Shown here in pieces: positions 33,005 through 47,618 of a DNA stretch of 64,000 bases. Source of the stretch: Acidobacteriota bacterium. Lineage in GTDB: Bacteria; Acidobacteriota; Blastocatellia; RBC074. Within the stretch, counting starts at the first letter, position 1, and each line of letters begins with the position of its first letter. The stretch is from NCBI GenBank assembly GCA_016715865.1, contig JADJXM010000003.1, forward strand, positions 1 to 64,000. The letters run 5' to 3'. The position numbers and the translations under genes are program-made. The notes beneath the pieces are model-generated. The model did not search any database, was not told where the DNA came from, and saw only the letters and a program-made list of their open reading frames with translations.

Positions 33005-35371
33005 ATGCCCGGTGCGCTCAATCGAAAACTTTTTCGCGATCTGCTGCATATGCGCGGCCAGGTGATCGCCGTGGCGCTGGTCGTCGCCTGCGGCGTGGCG
33101 TCTTTCGTCTTACTTCGCAATACATATCGCTCGCTGCTGGCCACCAAGACCTCATATTATTACGAATATCGTTTTGCAGACGTTTTCGCGCAAGCCAAGA
33201 GGGTTCCGAAATGGATCATTCCCAGGATCGCTGAAATCCCCGGTGTTGCCGTCGTCCAGCCTCGCATCGTCTCGCTCGTGACTGTCGATTTCCCAAATGT
33301 CGAACAACCCGCTTCCGGGCTGATGATCTCGATACCCGAGAAGCGGACGCAGATGCTCAACGACCTTCACATCGAAATGGGGCGGTACATCGAACCGGGT
33401 AAACGGGATGAGATCATCATCAGCACATCACTGGCGGACAGAAACGGATTCAAACCGGGGGATTCGATCAGTGCGGTGATCAATGGCAAGTGGACAAGAC
33501 TGCAGATAGTCGGAACGGCCCTTTCGCCAGAATACATATACGAAATTCGCCCGGGAGATCTCTTCCCCGACAATAAACATTTCGGCGTCATATGGATCAG
33601 CATCGAAGCACTCGAAAGCGCATTTAATATGGAGGGCGCATTCAACGACCTGACCATCTCGCTTTCGCCAGGCGCGAACGAACAAAAGGTCATTACCATG
33701 CTCGATGCGATCCTGAAGGAATACGGCGGTCTTGGTGCCTACGGGCGAGCGGACCAGACATCGAACTATTTCATCGTCAATGAACTGGCCGAGCTTCAGG
33801 TGAGCGGCACGATCATACCGGCGATCTTTCTTGGAGTAACGGCATTTTTGATCCATCTCGTGCTTTCCCGGCTGGTGCGCACTCAGCGTGATCAGATCGC
33901 AGTGCTCAAGGCATTCGGATTCAGCAATTCAACGATCGGCTGGCATTTTCTGAAACTCGCGCTCCTGGTGGTCAGCGGTGGAATAGCGCTCGGGACACTG
34001 GTCGGATGGTATTTCGGGCTGCAATTGACCGAGCTCTATACGGAATTCTTCAGGTTTCCGCTGCTCGAATACGATATGTCGGGGCAGGTTCTGCTGATCG
34101 CGTCGCTGATCACCTTCGGAGCCGCCAGTATCGGAGCGTTGAGTGCCGTCAATAAGGCGGTTTCGCTCCCCCCGGCTGAGGCTATGCGTCCGGAAGCACC
34201 CGCGAGTTTCCAGGCAAGTTTGCTTGAACGACTTGGGCTGCAAAGGTTTCTTCCGCTTTCGATCCGCATCATCGTCCGCAACCTCGAGCGGAACGTGGTC
34301 AAGGCGGTGCTGACGATCTTCGGCATTTCGCTCTCGGTCGCGCTGCTGATCGTCGGGTTCTATTTTTTCGATGCGATCGACCAGATCATCCAAATCCAGT
34401 TCAAAACGGTGTTTCGTGAGGACGCCACTGTCTTCTTCAACGAGCCACGGCCGGCGCGCACTCGTTACGAGATCATGAGCCTTCCCGGAGTAATTAAATC
34501 CGAACCATACAGAATCGTACCGGCGCGATTGAGAAACGGCCATCGATCACGCCGAACGGCGCTGCTGGGGATCGATCCGAATGGAGAGCTACAGCGACTG
34601 GTCGACAAGGACTTCAACATATATCGGCTGCCGCCCGATGGATTGATCTTGACGACAACGCTCGGAGAATCGCTTGGGGTCCGGCCAGGCGATATTCTAA
34701 CCGTCGAGGTTCTGGAAGGAGAGCGCCCGGTGCTTCAGATACCAGTCGCGGATCTGGTTAATGAAGTGCTCGGCATGTCCGCGTATATGAGTCTGCAGTC
34801 TCTTAATCGCCTGTTGCAGGAAGGCGGCACAATCTCGGGAGCCCGGTTGATGGTCGACGATGCGCAGGCATCAAAACTCTACGGGCAGCTGAAACTGACT
34901 CCGGGCGTCGGCGGAGTGCTCATTCCGGGCTCGATTCTGGAGAATTTCAACGAAACACTGGCGCGGACTATGGGAACATCGACCGCCGTGATCGTCCTTT
35001 TCGCCGCCATCATTGCCTTCGGGATGGTGTACAACGGCGCGAGGATCTCGCTCTCCGAGCGCGGACGCGAGCTGGCGTCGCTCCGAGTCCTGGGTTTCAC
35101 CAAACGCGAGATCAGCGTCATGCTGCTGGGTGAACAGGCGATTCTGACATTGCTGGCGGTTCCAACAGGGTATCTACTTGGCTTCGGGTTATGCTATTTG
35201 CTGACCACGTCCATCGATACCGAGATGATCAGACTGCCGCTGGTGATCAGCGGAAAGACCTACGCACTGACATTTCTGATCATCGTCTGCGCGGCGATCT
35301 TGTCTGGTCTTCTGGTGACATGGCGTCTGCGCAGTCTTGACCTGATTGAAGTACTGAAAACCAGGGAGTGA
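33005..35371 (+). CDS. ABC transporter permease, duplicated FtsX type
   Basis: A 788-residue inner-membrane permease with two FtsX-like halves. Each half has a periplasmic MacB-PCD-like domain (about 45-245 and 475-640) followed by membrane helices; the FtsX-type permease signature appears as LVRTQRDQIAVLKAFGFSNS near 298-317 and ISLSERGRELASLRVLGFTK near 680-700. Such duplicated permeases export lipids, peptides or macrolides (LolCE, MacB, DevC relatives). It lies between the ATPase and fusion protein with overlapping stop/start (GTGA), so it belongs to one operon. Cargo unknown. Confidence 0.9.
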   Translation: MPGALNRKLFRDLLHMRGQVIAVALVVACGVASFVLLRNTYRSLLATKTSYYYEYRFADVFAQAKRVPKWIIPRIAEIPGVAVVQPRIVSLVTVDFPNVEQPASGLMISIPEKRTQMLNDLHIEMGRYIEPGKRDEIIISTSLADRNGFKPGDSISAVINGKWTRLQIVGTALSPEYIYEIRPGDLFPDNKHFGVIWISIEALESAFNMEGAFNDLTISLSPGANEQKVITMLDAILKEYGGLGAYGRADQTSNYFIVNELAELQVSGTIIPAIFLGVTAFLIHLVLSRLVRTQRDQIAVLKAFGFSNSTIGWHFLKLALLVVSGGIALGTLVGWYFGLQLTELYTEFFRFPLLEYDMSGQVLLIASLITFGAASIGALSAVNKAVSLPPAEAMRPEAPASFQASLLERLGLQRFLPLSIRIIVRNLERNVVKAVLTIFGISLSVALLIVGFYFFDAIDQIIQIQFKTVFREDATVFFNEPRPARTRYEIMSLPGVIKSEPYRIVPARLRNGHRSRRTALLGIDPNGELQRLVDKDFNIYRLPPDGLILTTTLGESLGVRPGDILTVEVLEGERPVLQIPVADLVNEVLGMSAYMSLQSLNRLLQEGGTISGARLMVDDAQASKLYGQLKLTPGVGGVLIPGSILENFNETLARTMGTSTAVIVLFAAIIAFGMVYNGARISLSERGRELASLRVLGFTKREISVMLLGEQAILTLLAVPTGYLLGFGLCYLLTTSIDTEMIRLPLVISGKTYALTFLIIVCAAILSGLLVTWRLRSLDLIEVLKTRE

Positions 35372-36576
35372 AGCGTGTCGTGAAGAAGAGAAACTTCATC
35401 TGGATTATCATTCTGGCCGTGGGAGTGATTGCGGCATTGAGCGTGGCACTGCGGCCGAAAGTTCTGCCGGTGGAGAGCGCGCGCGTCACCAGAGGTTCAC
35501 TCGAACAGACGATCGACGCTGAGGGGAAAACGCGCGTCCACGATCGGTTCATCATCGCCGCGCCGGTGACCGGCAGGATGGCCCGCATAAATCTGCATCG
35601 CGGAGACAAGGTCGAGCGGATGAGCGTGATCACTACGATCGATCCTCTGCCGCTCAGCCCGCTCGATCCCCGCCAGTACGCCGAAGCGAATGCCCGCGTA
35701 TCATCAGCCCAATCGATTCAACGCGAGGCCCAGGCGCTGGTCGAACGAACAAGAGTCGAATGCGATCAGGCCCGGCGAGAGCGCCAGCGCATCGAAAAAC
35801 TGATCGAGACCGGCGACGCTTCGCGACAGGAATTCGAGCGTGTGCGCAACGCCGAGAGCGTCTGCCAACAGCAACTGGAGGCTGCACGGTTCAAGGTCGC
35901 GGCGGCGAGTTCGGAGGTCGAAGCCGCTCGCGCAGCGCTCATCCCCTATGCCTCCCCGCACACTGCCAGGTCTTCAGCTCCGGTTGTCGTCAGGTCGCCG
36001 GTCGCGGGTCGTGTGCTGAGCCTGGTCGAAGAGAGCGAACGCGTCGTCACGGCAGGCGCTCCGCTGATCGAACTGAGCAATCCTGCAAATCTTGAGATCG
36101 TTATCGATGTGCTTTCAACAGACGCTGTCAGAATCACACCCGGAACCCCTGTTAGAATCCTCAACTGGGGCGGGAATGGCGCTCTGCGGGCACAGGTGAG
36201 ACTGATCGAGCCATCGGCGTTCACCAAAGTCTCGGCCCTTGGAATCGAGGAGCAGCGCGTGAACGTCATCGCCGACTTCATCGACCAGACCGGTCCGCTC
36301 GGTGACGGTTATCGCGTCGAGGCCGCCATCATTATCTGGCGCTCTGACGATGCTTTGCAGGCGCCATCGAGCGCGCTTTTCCGCCAGGGCGATAAGTGGA
36401 GCGTCTTTGTCATCGTGAACGGCTTCGCCAGGCAGGTCGATATCGAAATCGGACATCGAACTCCGCTGGCAGTCGAGGTACTCAAAGGGCTTCAGGAAGG
36501 CGCCGAGGTGATCGTCCATCCGACAAACGATCTCTCAGCGGGCATCCGCGTCCAGGCTAACCCTCTCAGGAAATAG
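35368..36576 (+). CDS. HlyD/MacA-like membrane fusion protein
   Basis: A 402-residue periplasmic adaptor: N-terminal anchor (residues 9-27, IWIIILAVGVIAALSVAL), a barrel-sandwich hybrid start (IIAAPVTGRMARINLHRGDKV), a coiled-coil hairpin around 108-192 (SSAQSIQREAQALVERTRVE) and a beta-barrel part (VRSPVAGRVLSLVEESERVV, then IELSNPANLEIVIDVL). Start is GTG 35368, overlapping the permease stop. With the ATPase and permease this makes a MacAB/DevBCA-like exporter; the outer-membrane channel must be encoded elsewhere. Confidence 0.9.
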   Translation: MKRVVKKRNFIWIIILAVGVIAALSVALRPKVLPVESARVTRGSLEQTIDAEGKTRVHDRFIIAAPVTGRMARINLHRGDKVERMSVITTIDPLPLSPLDPRQYAEANARVSSAQSIQREAQALVERTRVECDQARRERQRIEKLIETGDASRQEFERVRNAESVCQQQLEAARFKVAAASSEVEAARAALIPYASPHTARSSAPVVVRSPVAGRVLSLVEESERVVTAGAPLIELSNPANLEIVIDVLSTDAVRITPGTPVRILNWGGNGALRAQVRLIEPSAFTKVSALGIEEQRVNVIADFIDQTGPLGDGYRVEAAIIIWRSDDALQAPSSALFRQGDKWSVFVIVNGFARQVDIEIGHRTPLAVEVLKGLQEGAEVIVHPTNDLSAGIRVQANPLRK

Positions 36577-36593
36577 ACGGATAGAAGTTACTG

Positions 36594-37403
<810 letters not shown>

Positions 37404-37427
37404 AACAAAAATACAGCCTCAGTATCA

Positions 37428-38981
37428 TCACCCGGTCTGAGATTCGGCCTGTTCGGAATCTCCTTTTTCTTCCTTCTCCTGAGCCTTGAGCTTCCCCATC
37501 TCTTTATGAAAAGCTTTCTCTTCTTTTTTCCCCTGACGGTAGAGTTGAACCGAGCGGATTAGCAGCGAGGTCGCGACCCACACGCCGAGCACGGCCAACG
37601 GCACCGTCACCGAACGCGGTTGCCAGACGGCCAGTAAAGAAACCGCGAGCAGTAGAATTCCGCCAATCAACATAATCCTCGCTTCAGCCGGACCGAGGAC
37701 CCGCCGGTTGGTAATCGAGGCGCCAACGACGTTACCGAGGCGAATGGCGCCGGCCGCCGCGCTGCTGCCGCTGCTGGCCTCGAACCGCTTGCGCCATTCT
37801 CTTTTCGCCTTCTCCAGTTTTTTTACAGGCGCCGGCCGCCGTTTCGGGCTGAGAACGATTTCGGTCGCATTATCCAGATCATTTATGAACATCCGTTCCA
37901 TTTCGTGGCAGATGCGGTGGTTCTCGATGACCAGATCGAGTTCCCAATTGCTGATCCAGCTCACCAGATTGAGATTGGTCGACCCGACACGGGCCCATTT
38001 CCCGTCAGAAACAGCCGTCTTGGCGTGTATCATTGAGCCATTCCATTCATAGACGCGAACTCCGGATTCAAGCAGCGGCCTGTAGCCTGAGCGAGACAGC
38101 GCCCTGACGACAGGAAGATCGGTCGCCTGCGGAACCAGCAACCGGACATCGACGCCGTCGAGTGCCGCCGCTCTGAGTGCCTGAACGTATGGCGTCGTCC
38201 CGGCAAAGTATGCGTCAGTCAGCCAGAGCGTCTCCCTCGCATTGGCGGCGACAATCTGATCCAGTCGATAAAGCCCTGCAGTGTTGGGCATGCTGGCGAT
38301 GACGCGCAGACCCACGTCTCCGGCCGGCTGGATGTCGCGGGGATCAGCCAGTTCGGACCCAGGAATCTGAGTACCCAGGATGGCCCACATCTGGGCGAAT
38401 GAACGCTCGATATCGATCACTGCCGGTCCGATTACCTCGACCCCGGTGTCCCGCCACGGATCGATATTCCGTTCAGCGTCTCCGACCCACATCTGTCCGA
38501 CACACATCCCGGTAACGAAGGCGATACACCCGTCGACAGAGATCATCTTCCGGTGATCGCGCCCCATCCAGCCGAAAGGACTGAGCAGATTCGGCGGATT
38601 GAAACATCGAACCTCGATACCGTCATGGCGCATCTTCTGCCAGAACTTGCGCGAGGCCGAACCCCAACCGCCCATCCAGTCATAGATCAACCGGACCTTG
38701 ACGCCTTCACGCGCTTTAGCCGCGAGCGCCTCAGCGAATTCATATCCCTGCTCGTCCTCATGAATGATATAGCTTTCGAAATAGATCTTCTGAGTGGCGG
38801 ATCGTATTGCGTCAAGCCATACCGGATAGTTCTCCCGTGCATCTTTCAGCACACGCACGCTATTGCCCATCACCAGCGGCGCTCCCGCAGTGCGAATGGC
38901 CATCCGCTCAGACAGCAGGCGTACTTGCGATACTGCGCTGCCGGTTATTTGATTTTGGGTACCTGAACTCATATATTTCAC
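37428..38981 (-). CDS. Cardiolipin synthase-like phospholipase D protein with C-terminal membrane helices
   Basis: A 517-residue protein with two PLD/HKD motifs: GRDHRKMISVDG (about 140-151) and IHAKTAVSDGKWARVGSTN (about 310-328), the pattern of ClsB/ClsC-type cardiolipin synthases. Unusually, the membrane part is C-terminal: two hydrophobic helices at about 429-466 followed by a charged KEEKAFHKEMGKLKAQEKEE tail. It would form cardiolipin or transfer phosphatidyl groups at the membrane. Start codons GTG 38981 and ATG 38972 are both possible. It lies upstream of the EEP-family gene in a two-gene unit. Confidence 0.87.
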   Translation of the reverse strand: MKYMSSGTQNQITGSAVSQVRLLSERMAIRTAGAPLVMGNSVRVLKDARENYPVWLDAIRSATQKIYFESYIIHEDEQGYEFAEALAAKAREGVKVRLIYDWMGGWGSASRKFWQKMRHDGIEVRCFNPPNLLSPFGWMGRDHRKMISVDGCIAFVTGMCVGQMWVGDAERNIDPWRDTGVEVIGPAVIDIERSFAQMWAILGTQIPGSELADPRDIQPAGDVGLRVIASMPNTAGLYRLDQIVAANARETLWLTDAYFAGTTPYVQALRAAALDGVDVRLLVPQATDLPVVRALSRSGYRPLLESGVRVYEWNGSMIHAKTAVSDGKWARVGSTNLNLVSWISNWELDLVIENHRICHEMERMFINDLDNATEIVLSPKRRPAPVKKLEKAKREWRKRFEASSGSSAAAGAIRLGNVVGASITNRRVLGPAEARIMLIGGILLLAVSLLAVWQPRSVTVPLAVLGVWVATSLLIRSVQLYRQGKKEEKAFHKEMGKLKAQEKEEKGDSEQAESQTG

Positions 38982-39074
38982 GTTCTGTCGAAAATACCCC
39001 TGCGGAACTGTAAATAGCTTACAATAAAGTCATAGTTTGTGCATCACCCTGAGTTTTTCGACATTCAACATCGC

Positions 39075-39857
39075 ATGGAAATCAATCGACATACCAAGAG
39101 GCTGCTTGTGGCGATGGCGCATCCGGATGATGCTGAAATCCTGACCGCAGGTACGCTCTTCCATTTGAAACGGGCCGGATGGGAATTGGGCATTTTGACC
39201 ATGACCAGTGGCGATTGCGGTTCAGCGACGCATTCAAAAGAAGAGATTTCAAGAATCCGCCACAGAGAGGCCGAAACAGCTGCCTGTTTTCTGGGCGCAT
39301 GGTATGGGTGCGCAGGGTTGCAGGATATCGAGATCTTCGCCAATGCCGAAAACACCAGGCGGGTCGTGGAAATGATGCGAGTCTTTGGTCCTCATGTCGT
39401 TATCACACATTCGCCTGTCGATTACATGCTGGATCACGAAGAGACCGTGCGGCTCGTGCGCGCGGCAACCTTCGCGATCGCAATTCCGCTCTACCAGACA
39501 CGTCAACCGGCCCCTGCGTCAGCTGCGCGAGCCACGCCCGCGCTCTATTACGCGGATCCGGTCGAGGGAATCGATCCGAGCGGGGACCGACTGTGGCCGC
39601 AATTTTATGTCGATATCGACGAAACGCTGGAGCAGAAGCGAGAGATGCTGAGCCAGCACCGATCACAGCGTGACTGGCTGCGCGCTCATCACGGAGTCGA
39701 TGAATACCTGAACCGAATGACCGAATGGGCGGCCCGCTACGGCGTCGAATGCGGGGCAAATTATGCTGAAGGCTTTCGCCAGCACCTGGGCCATGGCTAT
39801 CCTCGCGAGCCCGTTCTGCAGGATGCACTCGATTCATTTATCAAAACCAGAAAGTGA
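39075..39857 (+). CDS. PIG-L/LmbE-family deacetylase
   Basis: About 260 residues with the zinc motif AHPDDAE (15-21) and HSPVDYMLDHEE supplying the third ligand. PIG-L enzymes remove N-acetyl groups from glycosides such as GlcNAc-inositol or GlcNAc-malate. ATG 39075 starts the conserved part (MEINRHTKRLLVAMAHPDD); a GTG at 39039 in frame is less likely. It lies 6 bp upstream of a double-DUF1080 protein and close to a Gfo/Idh/MocA oxidoreductase, suggesting processing of an acetylated amino sugar. Confidence 0.9.
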   Translation: MEINRHTKRLLVAMAHPDDAEILTAGTLFHLKRAGWELGILTMTSGDCGSATHSKEEISRIRHREAETAACFLGAWYGCAGLQDIEIFANAENTRRVVEMMRVFGPHVVITHSPVDYMLDHEETVRLVRAATFAIAIPLYQTRQPAPASAARATPALYYADPVEGIDPSGDRLWPQFYVDIDETLEQKREMLSQHRSQRDWLRAHHGVDEYLNRMTEWAARYGVECGANYAEGFRQHLGHGYPREPVLQDALDSFIKTRK

Positions 39858-39863
39858 CAGGAT

Positions 39864-40988
39864 ATGAAACTGACGATACTTTTACTCTGCGCGGCCATGC
39901 TTGCGGGTTCGACCTGCGCAACTTCGGCCCGGGAGTCGATGACTTCCCTCTTCAACGGGAAGGATCTGAGCGGCTGGGTACACGTCGGACCGAATCCGGA
40001 ATCTTTCCGGGTCCAGGATGGGACTATCATGGTTACCGGCGCGGGCAATCAACCCAACTGGCTGCGCAGCGAAAAGGAGTATGAGAACTTCGTGCTCCGC
40101 TTCGAATATATGACGCCGGGCTGGTGCGAAGCCGGCGTGCTGCTGCACGCTCCGCCCTACGGTCGACCGTCGAAGTCCGGCCTCAAGATCCATCTGCGAC
40201 ACGATCAGGTTGATGAAGGCGCGCGTGCGAGCGGATCGATCTATGACGTGCTGCCGCCGCTGGTACAGGCAGGCCGGCCGGCCAAAGAATGGAATCAGAT
40301 GGAGGTGCATCTGAACTGGCCGCGGTTGCGCGTGACGCTCAATGGGCAGACCATTCACGACGTCGATATGCAATGGAACGAAAAACTGAGGACGCGGCTC
40401 AGACGCGGCTACATCGGCTTCCAGGATATCGGAACGCCGATTCATTACCGCAATATCGAAATTCGGGAACTCCCGGCGACGGAATCATGGACCGCCATGT
40501 TCAACGGCAGGAATCTGGATGGCTGGACCATGAGCGGGCCAGCCAGATGGTCGGTCGAGAACGGAATGATCGTCGGGTTCGACGGAGATGGCTATTTGAT
40601 CAGCGACAATGACTACAGCGATTTCGAGTTTCAGGTCTACGTCAAAACCTCGAATCGCGCCAATGGAGGGATCTTCACGCGCTGGCAGTCCGAAAAACTG
40701 CGAGGTTACGAAACACAGATCTACAATGTTAACGAAGCAACCAATCCGACGGGCAGCATCTATGGCCTGGTCCCGGCTGTCGATCCGGATTCGCGCGACG
40801 GTGAGTGGTTTCTCGTGCAGATCATCTCACGCGGGAGCTACCAGGGAATTTTTATCAATGGACAGTGCGTCGCCGAATCGAACCGGCTGCAGATTCCGGA
40901 CCGCGGCCGCATTGTCCTTCAAATGCACGCAAAAGGCGCTCGGATAGAGTTCATGAATCCGAGAATAAAAAATAGTTTCCAGTTGTAA
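39864..40988 (+). CDS. Exported protein with two DUF1080 domains
   Basis: A 374-residue secreted protein with signal peptide (KLTILLLCAAMLAGSTCA) followed by two DUF1080 domains (about 25-203 and 207-374). Each begins with the same lead: SLFNGKDLSGWVHV and AMFNGRNLDGWTMSG. Then come LRFEYMTPGWCEAGVLLH and FQVYVKTSNRANGGIFTR, GSIYDVLPP and GSIYGLVPA, and a RVTLNGQTIHD-type strand. DUF1080 proteins are implicated in 3-keto-glycoside cleavage, the step after oxidation by Gfo/Idh enzymes. The terminal residues SFQL and stop TAA come from the adjoining inverted repeat. Confidence 0.9.
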   Translation: MKLTILLLCAAMLAGSTCATSARESMTSLFNGKDLSGWVHVGPNPESFRVQDGTIMVTGAGNQPNWLRSEKEYENFVLRFEYMTPGWCEAGVLLHAPPYGRPSKSGLKIHLRHDQVDEGARASGSIYDVLPPLVQAGRPAKEWNQMEVHLNWPRLRVTLNGQTIHDVDMQWNEKLRTRLRRGYIGFQDIGTPIHYRNIEIRELPATESWTAMFNGRNLDGWTMSGPARWSVENGMIVGFDGDGYLISDNDYSDFEFQVYVKTSNRANGGIFTRWQSEKLRGYETQIYNVNEATNPTGSIYGLVPAVDPDSRDGEWFLVQIISRGSYQGIFINGQCVAESNRLQIPDRGRIVLQMHAKGARIEFMNPRIKNSFQL

Positions 40989-41103
40989 CTGCTTTGGAGT
41001 GCGGCGGCCCGGCGCCGCTTTGGTAATAATTTCAGCATTTGACAAAATTGAATACCAAAGCGGCGCCGGGCCGCCGCACTCCAAAGCAGTTACAACTGGA
41101 AAC
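40975..41103. repeat. Perfect 51-bp inverted repeat (TTTCCAG + GGAGTGCGGCGGCC type), N27 spacer
   Basis: 40975-41025 is the exact reverse complement of 41053-41103. It combines an outer GTTTCCAGTTGTAACTGC arm with an inner GGAGTGCGGCGGCCCGGCGC palindrome. The 27-base spacer is A/T-rich. The left arm supplies the last codons of the upstream gene. Further TGGAAAC heptamers continue to about 41129. Confidence 0.97.
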
Positions 41104-41152
41104 TGGAAACTTCTTCTCACTGGAAACTTTCATACTAAAGGAGAAAGCACTC

Positions 41153-42277
<1,125 letters not shown>

Positions 42278-42299
42278 GGCGCTCCCGGGCGCTCATGGG

Positions 42300-43994
<1,695 letters not shown>

Positions 43995-44007
43995 CTTCAC
44001 CTTTCGT

Positions 44008-45318
<1,311 letters not shown>

Positions 45319-45322
<4 letters not shown>

Positions 45323-46866
45323 TGCGGCCTGCTTGATTTTGCCAGCATCGCGGCTAGCGAACGCGCCTCGTCGACCGGCAGGTTGCTGATTTGAGGCCCG
45401 CCTTCGGTGTAGGCCTGCCCGGCGGTATCGACGCGAATCGACGCCAGACCGAGCCGTTTATCGAATGGGGTTTGCGTGATTTCGACAGCCTGAATCTTGT
45501 TCAATGGTACGATATGGGTTGAGCGTCCGAGCCAGCCCCGCCGCGTCAGAAAATAACGCTCGCCGAGCGAATACCCGAGATGTTTGTAATTCTGTTTGTT
45601 GTTGTAATGAATCAATGGGATCAGAGCGAGCGGCCAAAGTGATGACCAGCTCGGATCTCGAAAAAGCAGGACACCCGCAATGAGAAGGCAAATTAATGCT
45701 CCGACTATTGTTCCGCGACGGACGGCAAGCGGCGACACTCTGCGCCAATCCGATCGATCATCAGGAAGATCTGGAAAGATGAACGGCAGTAACTTGTCGA
45801 CTTCTTCAAGATGAACGATCGGCAAGAGCACATCGCGCCCCTGATTGTCGTCGCTGCCCTCGCGTTTTCCACCTGATGTGTCGACACGCAGCGTCGCCAG
45901 TCCGAAGAACCGCCGTAGCATCTTCTGCTCGATTTCGAGTACCTGGATTCGCCTGCGCGGCAGGCTGCTCGTTCGACTGGTCAGCAAACCATAACGCCGC
46001 TGAAGATCGTCTCCCTTGCGTGACAGGGTGAAGTCGAAGAACAACAGAACCGATCCGATCACTGAAAAGATCATTCCGATAGTGAAGATAACCGTAATTC
46101 CCAGGAGTGTCATCAATAGCGTCGTCAGCGTATCCTGCTCCAGTAACTCTCTGCTGCGTCTGTATAAAAAATCGGCCGCAGTGCGATAGACCGTATCCGG
46201 CAGTATGTCGTCGGCGAAGTTCCAGATTGCTCCGGCCAGCACCAGGGCCGAAACGATATGATTGGTTGTGATCCCCGCCAGAACCAGATCTCCAATGCCT
46301 GTGCTTTTAACTACCGTCGCACCTGGTTCAGGCGCCGGTCCCATCAGATCACCGGGAGATGCCGACCTGAGAGCCTTGACCCGATCAAAGACCGCCCGGC
46401 GCAGATTCTCGGCATCCGAACGCGAAAGCACTGAAAGCGAAGCTTCTGAACCTTCTCCGCCACCCGTTTCGACCTTGGCTTCGACGACGCCGAACAGTCG
46501 CTGAATGACACCCTGATCGATGCGGATCTCCTGGATTCGATCGAGCGGGATATGGCGCTGAGTCCGACTTAGAATTCCCTGCTCTGTGATCAGATCATGC
46601 CCCTCGATTCGATAACGAAAGGATAAATAGCGCCAGAGGACCGATATGATAGTGAGGACCGAACTGATGATGATGAGTCCAAGGCCGAAGGATCGATTAC
46701 CGAAGAGCAGCAGGGGAATGAGCGGCAGAATTCCACGCAATCCTCTGAGCAGCCCGAAGACAAGTGTCAGTGGATGAAGCCGGCCTTCGAAGACCGAGGC
46801 TTCACTCATAGGCGCCGCAGCAGTCTCTGCCGAATGTTCCTCAGGCGGCAGGGGCTCAGACTGCAT
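45319..46866 (-). CDS. YdbT-like membrane protein with bacterial PH domains
   Basis: A 515-residue inner-membrane protein with three bPH_2 domains (near 85-160, 270-360 and 430-505) separated by hydrophobic segments (about 30-75, 185-250 and 385-415). Typical marks are RIQEIRIDQGVIQRLFGVVE, RRIQVLEIEQKMLRRFFGLA, and NKIQAVEITQTPFDKRLGLA. ATG 46866 follows AGGAGGTGACG, so GTG 46872 is unlikely. The preceding gene is a YdbS-like one-PH-domain protein; the two form the ydbS-ydbT pair known in many bacteria, whose function is not known. Coupled to threonine dehydratase. Confidence 0.88.
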
Positions 46867-47389
46867 CGTCACCTCCTGTCGCTATGAGATGATCACGCAA
46901 TGCGGCGGCTTCAACGGCATCCAGACCAGGGATTGTTGTCTTTGCCGCGTGCGTCCCGGCCGTAAAGAGGACAAGTGACGAAAGTCCGAATTTTCGCTCG
47001 ATCGGACCGCGCTCGAGATCGACGTGTTGAACACGCGAGAGCGGCAGCAGCCGCGTCCGGTGAAAGTAGATGCCACTGCGCGTCTCGAGTACGCGATCGT
47101 CGATACGGTAACCCCAGGCGGCATACGCGCGCCGCGGCCGCCGGATGCTCAACCAGACCAGCAGACCCGCAAACGCCAGCCATCCGGTGAGCAGCCACCA
47201 CATCAGGCTCGGCCGCTCGACAGCCAGAAAGATCAATCCAGGCATGCTGATGCCAAGAAGAACGAGATACGTGATCAGATCTGTCCATTGCCATAGCCTG
47301 ACCACCCGCGGATCAAGCTTGTTGAACTGCGGTCCCTCCTGAGTGATGTCTGATTGTGGCTGAATCTCTTCTGTTCCCTCTTCAAGCAT
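46856..47389 (-). CDS. YdbS-like PH-domain membrane protein
   Basis: A 177-residue protein with two membrane helices (about 35-85) followed by one bPH_2 domain (ILETRSGIYFHRTRLLPLSR is the strand-rich part near 107-126, then VQHVDLERGPIERKFGLSS). Overlaps the next gene by 11 bp. It is the first gene of the ydbS-ydbT-threonine dehydratase run. YdbS/YdbT proteins occur in tandem in many Gram-positives and some Gram-negatives; function unknown. Confidence 0.88.
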   Translation of the reverse strand: MLEEGTEEIQPQSDITQEGPQFNKLDPRVVRLWQWTDLITYLVLLGISMPGLIFLAVERPSLMWWLLTGWLAFAGLLVWLSIRRPRRAYAAWGYRIDDRVLETRSGIYFHRTRLLPLSRVQHVDLERGPIERKFGLSSLVLFTAGTHAAKTTIPGLDAVEAAALRDHLIATGGDDAV

Positions 47390-47400
47390 TTTTAGTTCCC

Positions 47401-47618
47401 AGTTTCCAGTTGTAACTGCTCAGCCTTCGTTTGATTCATTAAATCATAAAGCAAGCGAATGTGGAGTGCGGCGGCCTGGCGCCGCTTTGGTAATCCATTA
47501 TGCCAATTACTGCACGCGATACCAAAGCGGCGCCAGGCCGCCGCACTCCACATTCGCAATCAAGCTCAATTCACCTTTTGCCATGGGGCTGAGCAGTTAC
47601 AACTGGAACCTGGAAACT
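47401..47618. repeat. Nested inverted repeats: TTTCCAG outer arms, perfect 38-bp GGAGTGCGGCGGCC inner palindrome with N27 spacer
   Basis: Outer arms (47401-47425 and 47587-47618) share GGCTGAGCAGTTACAACTGG. Inner arms 47455-47492 and 47520-47557 are exact inverted copies with a 27-base spacer. The inner core GGAGTGCGGCGGCCTGGCGC differs by one base from the copy at 40996-41025; spacer length is also 27 there, but the spacer sequence differs. Confidence 0.96.

Noticed and set aside
41039..41152. Extended N-terminus of the Gfo/Idh/MocA oxidoreductase from 41039
   Set aside because: The extra codons are in a palindrome; ATG 41153 has an AAAGGAG site and the normal Rossmann start.
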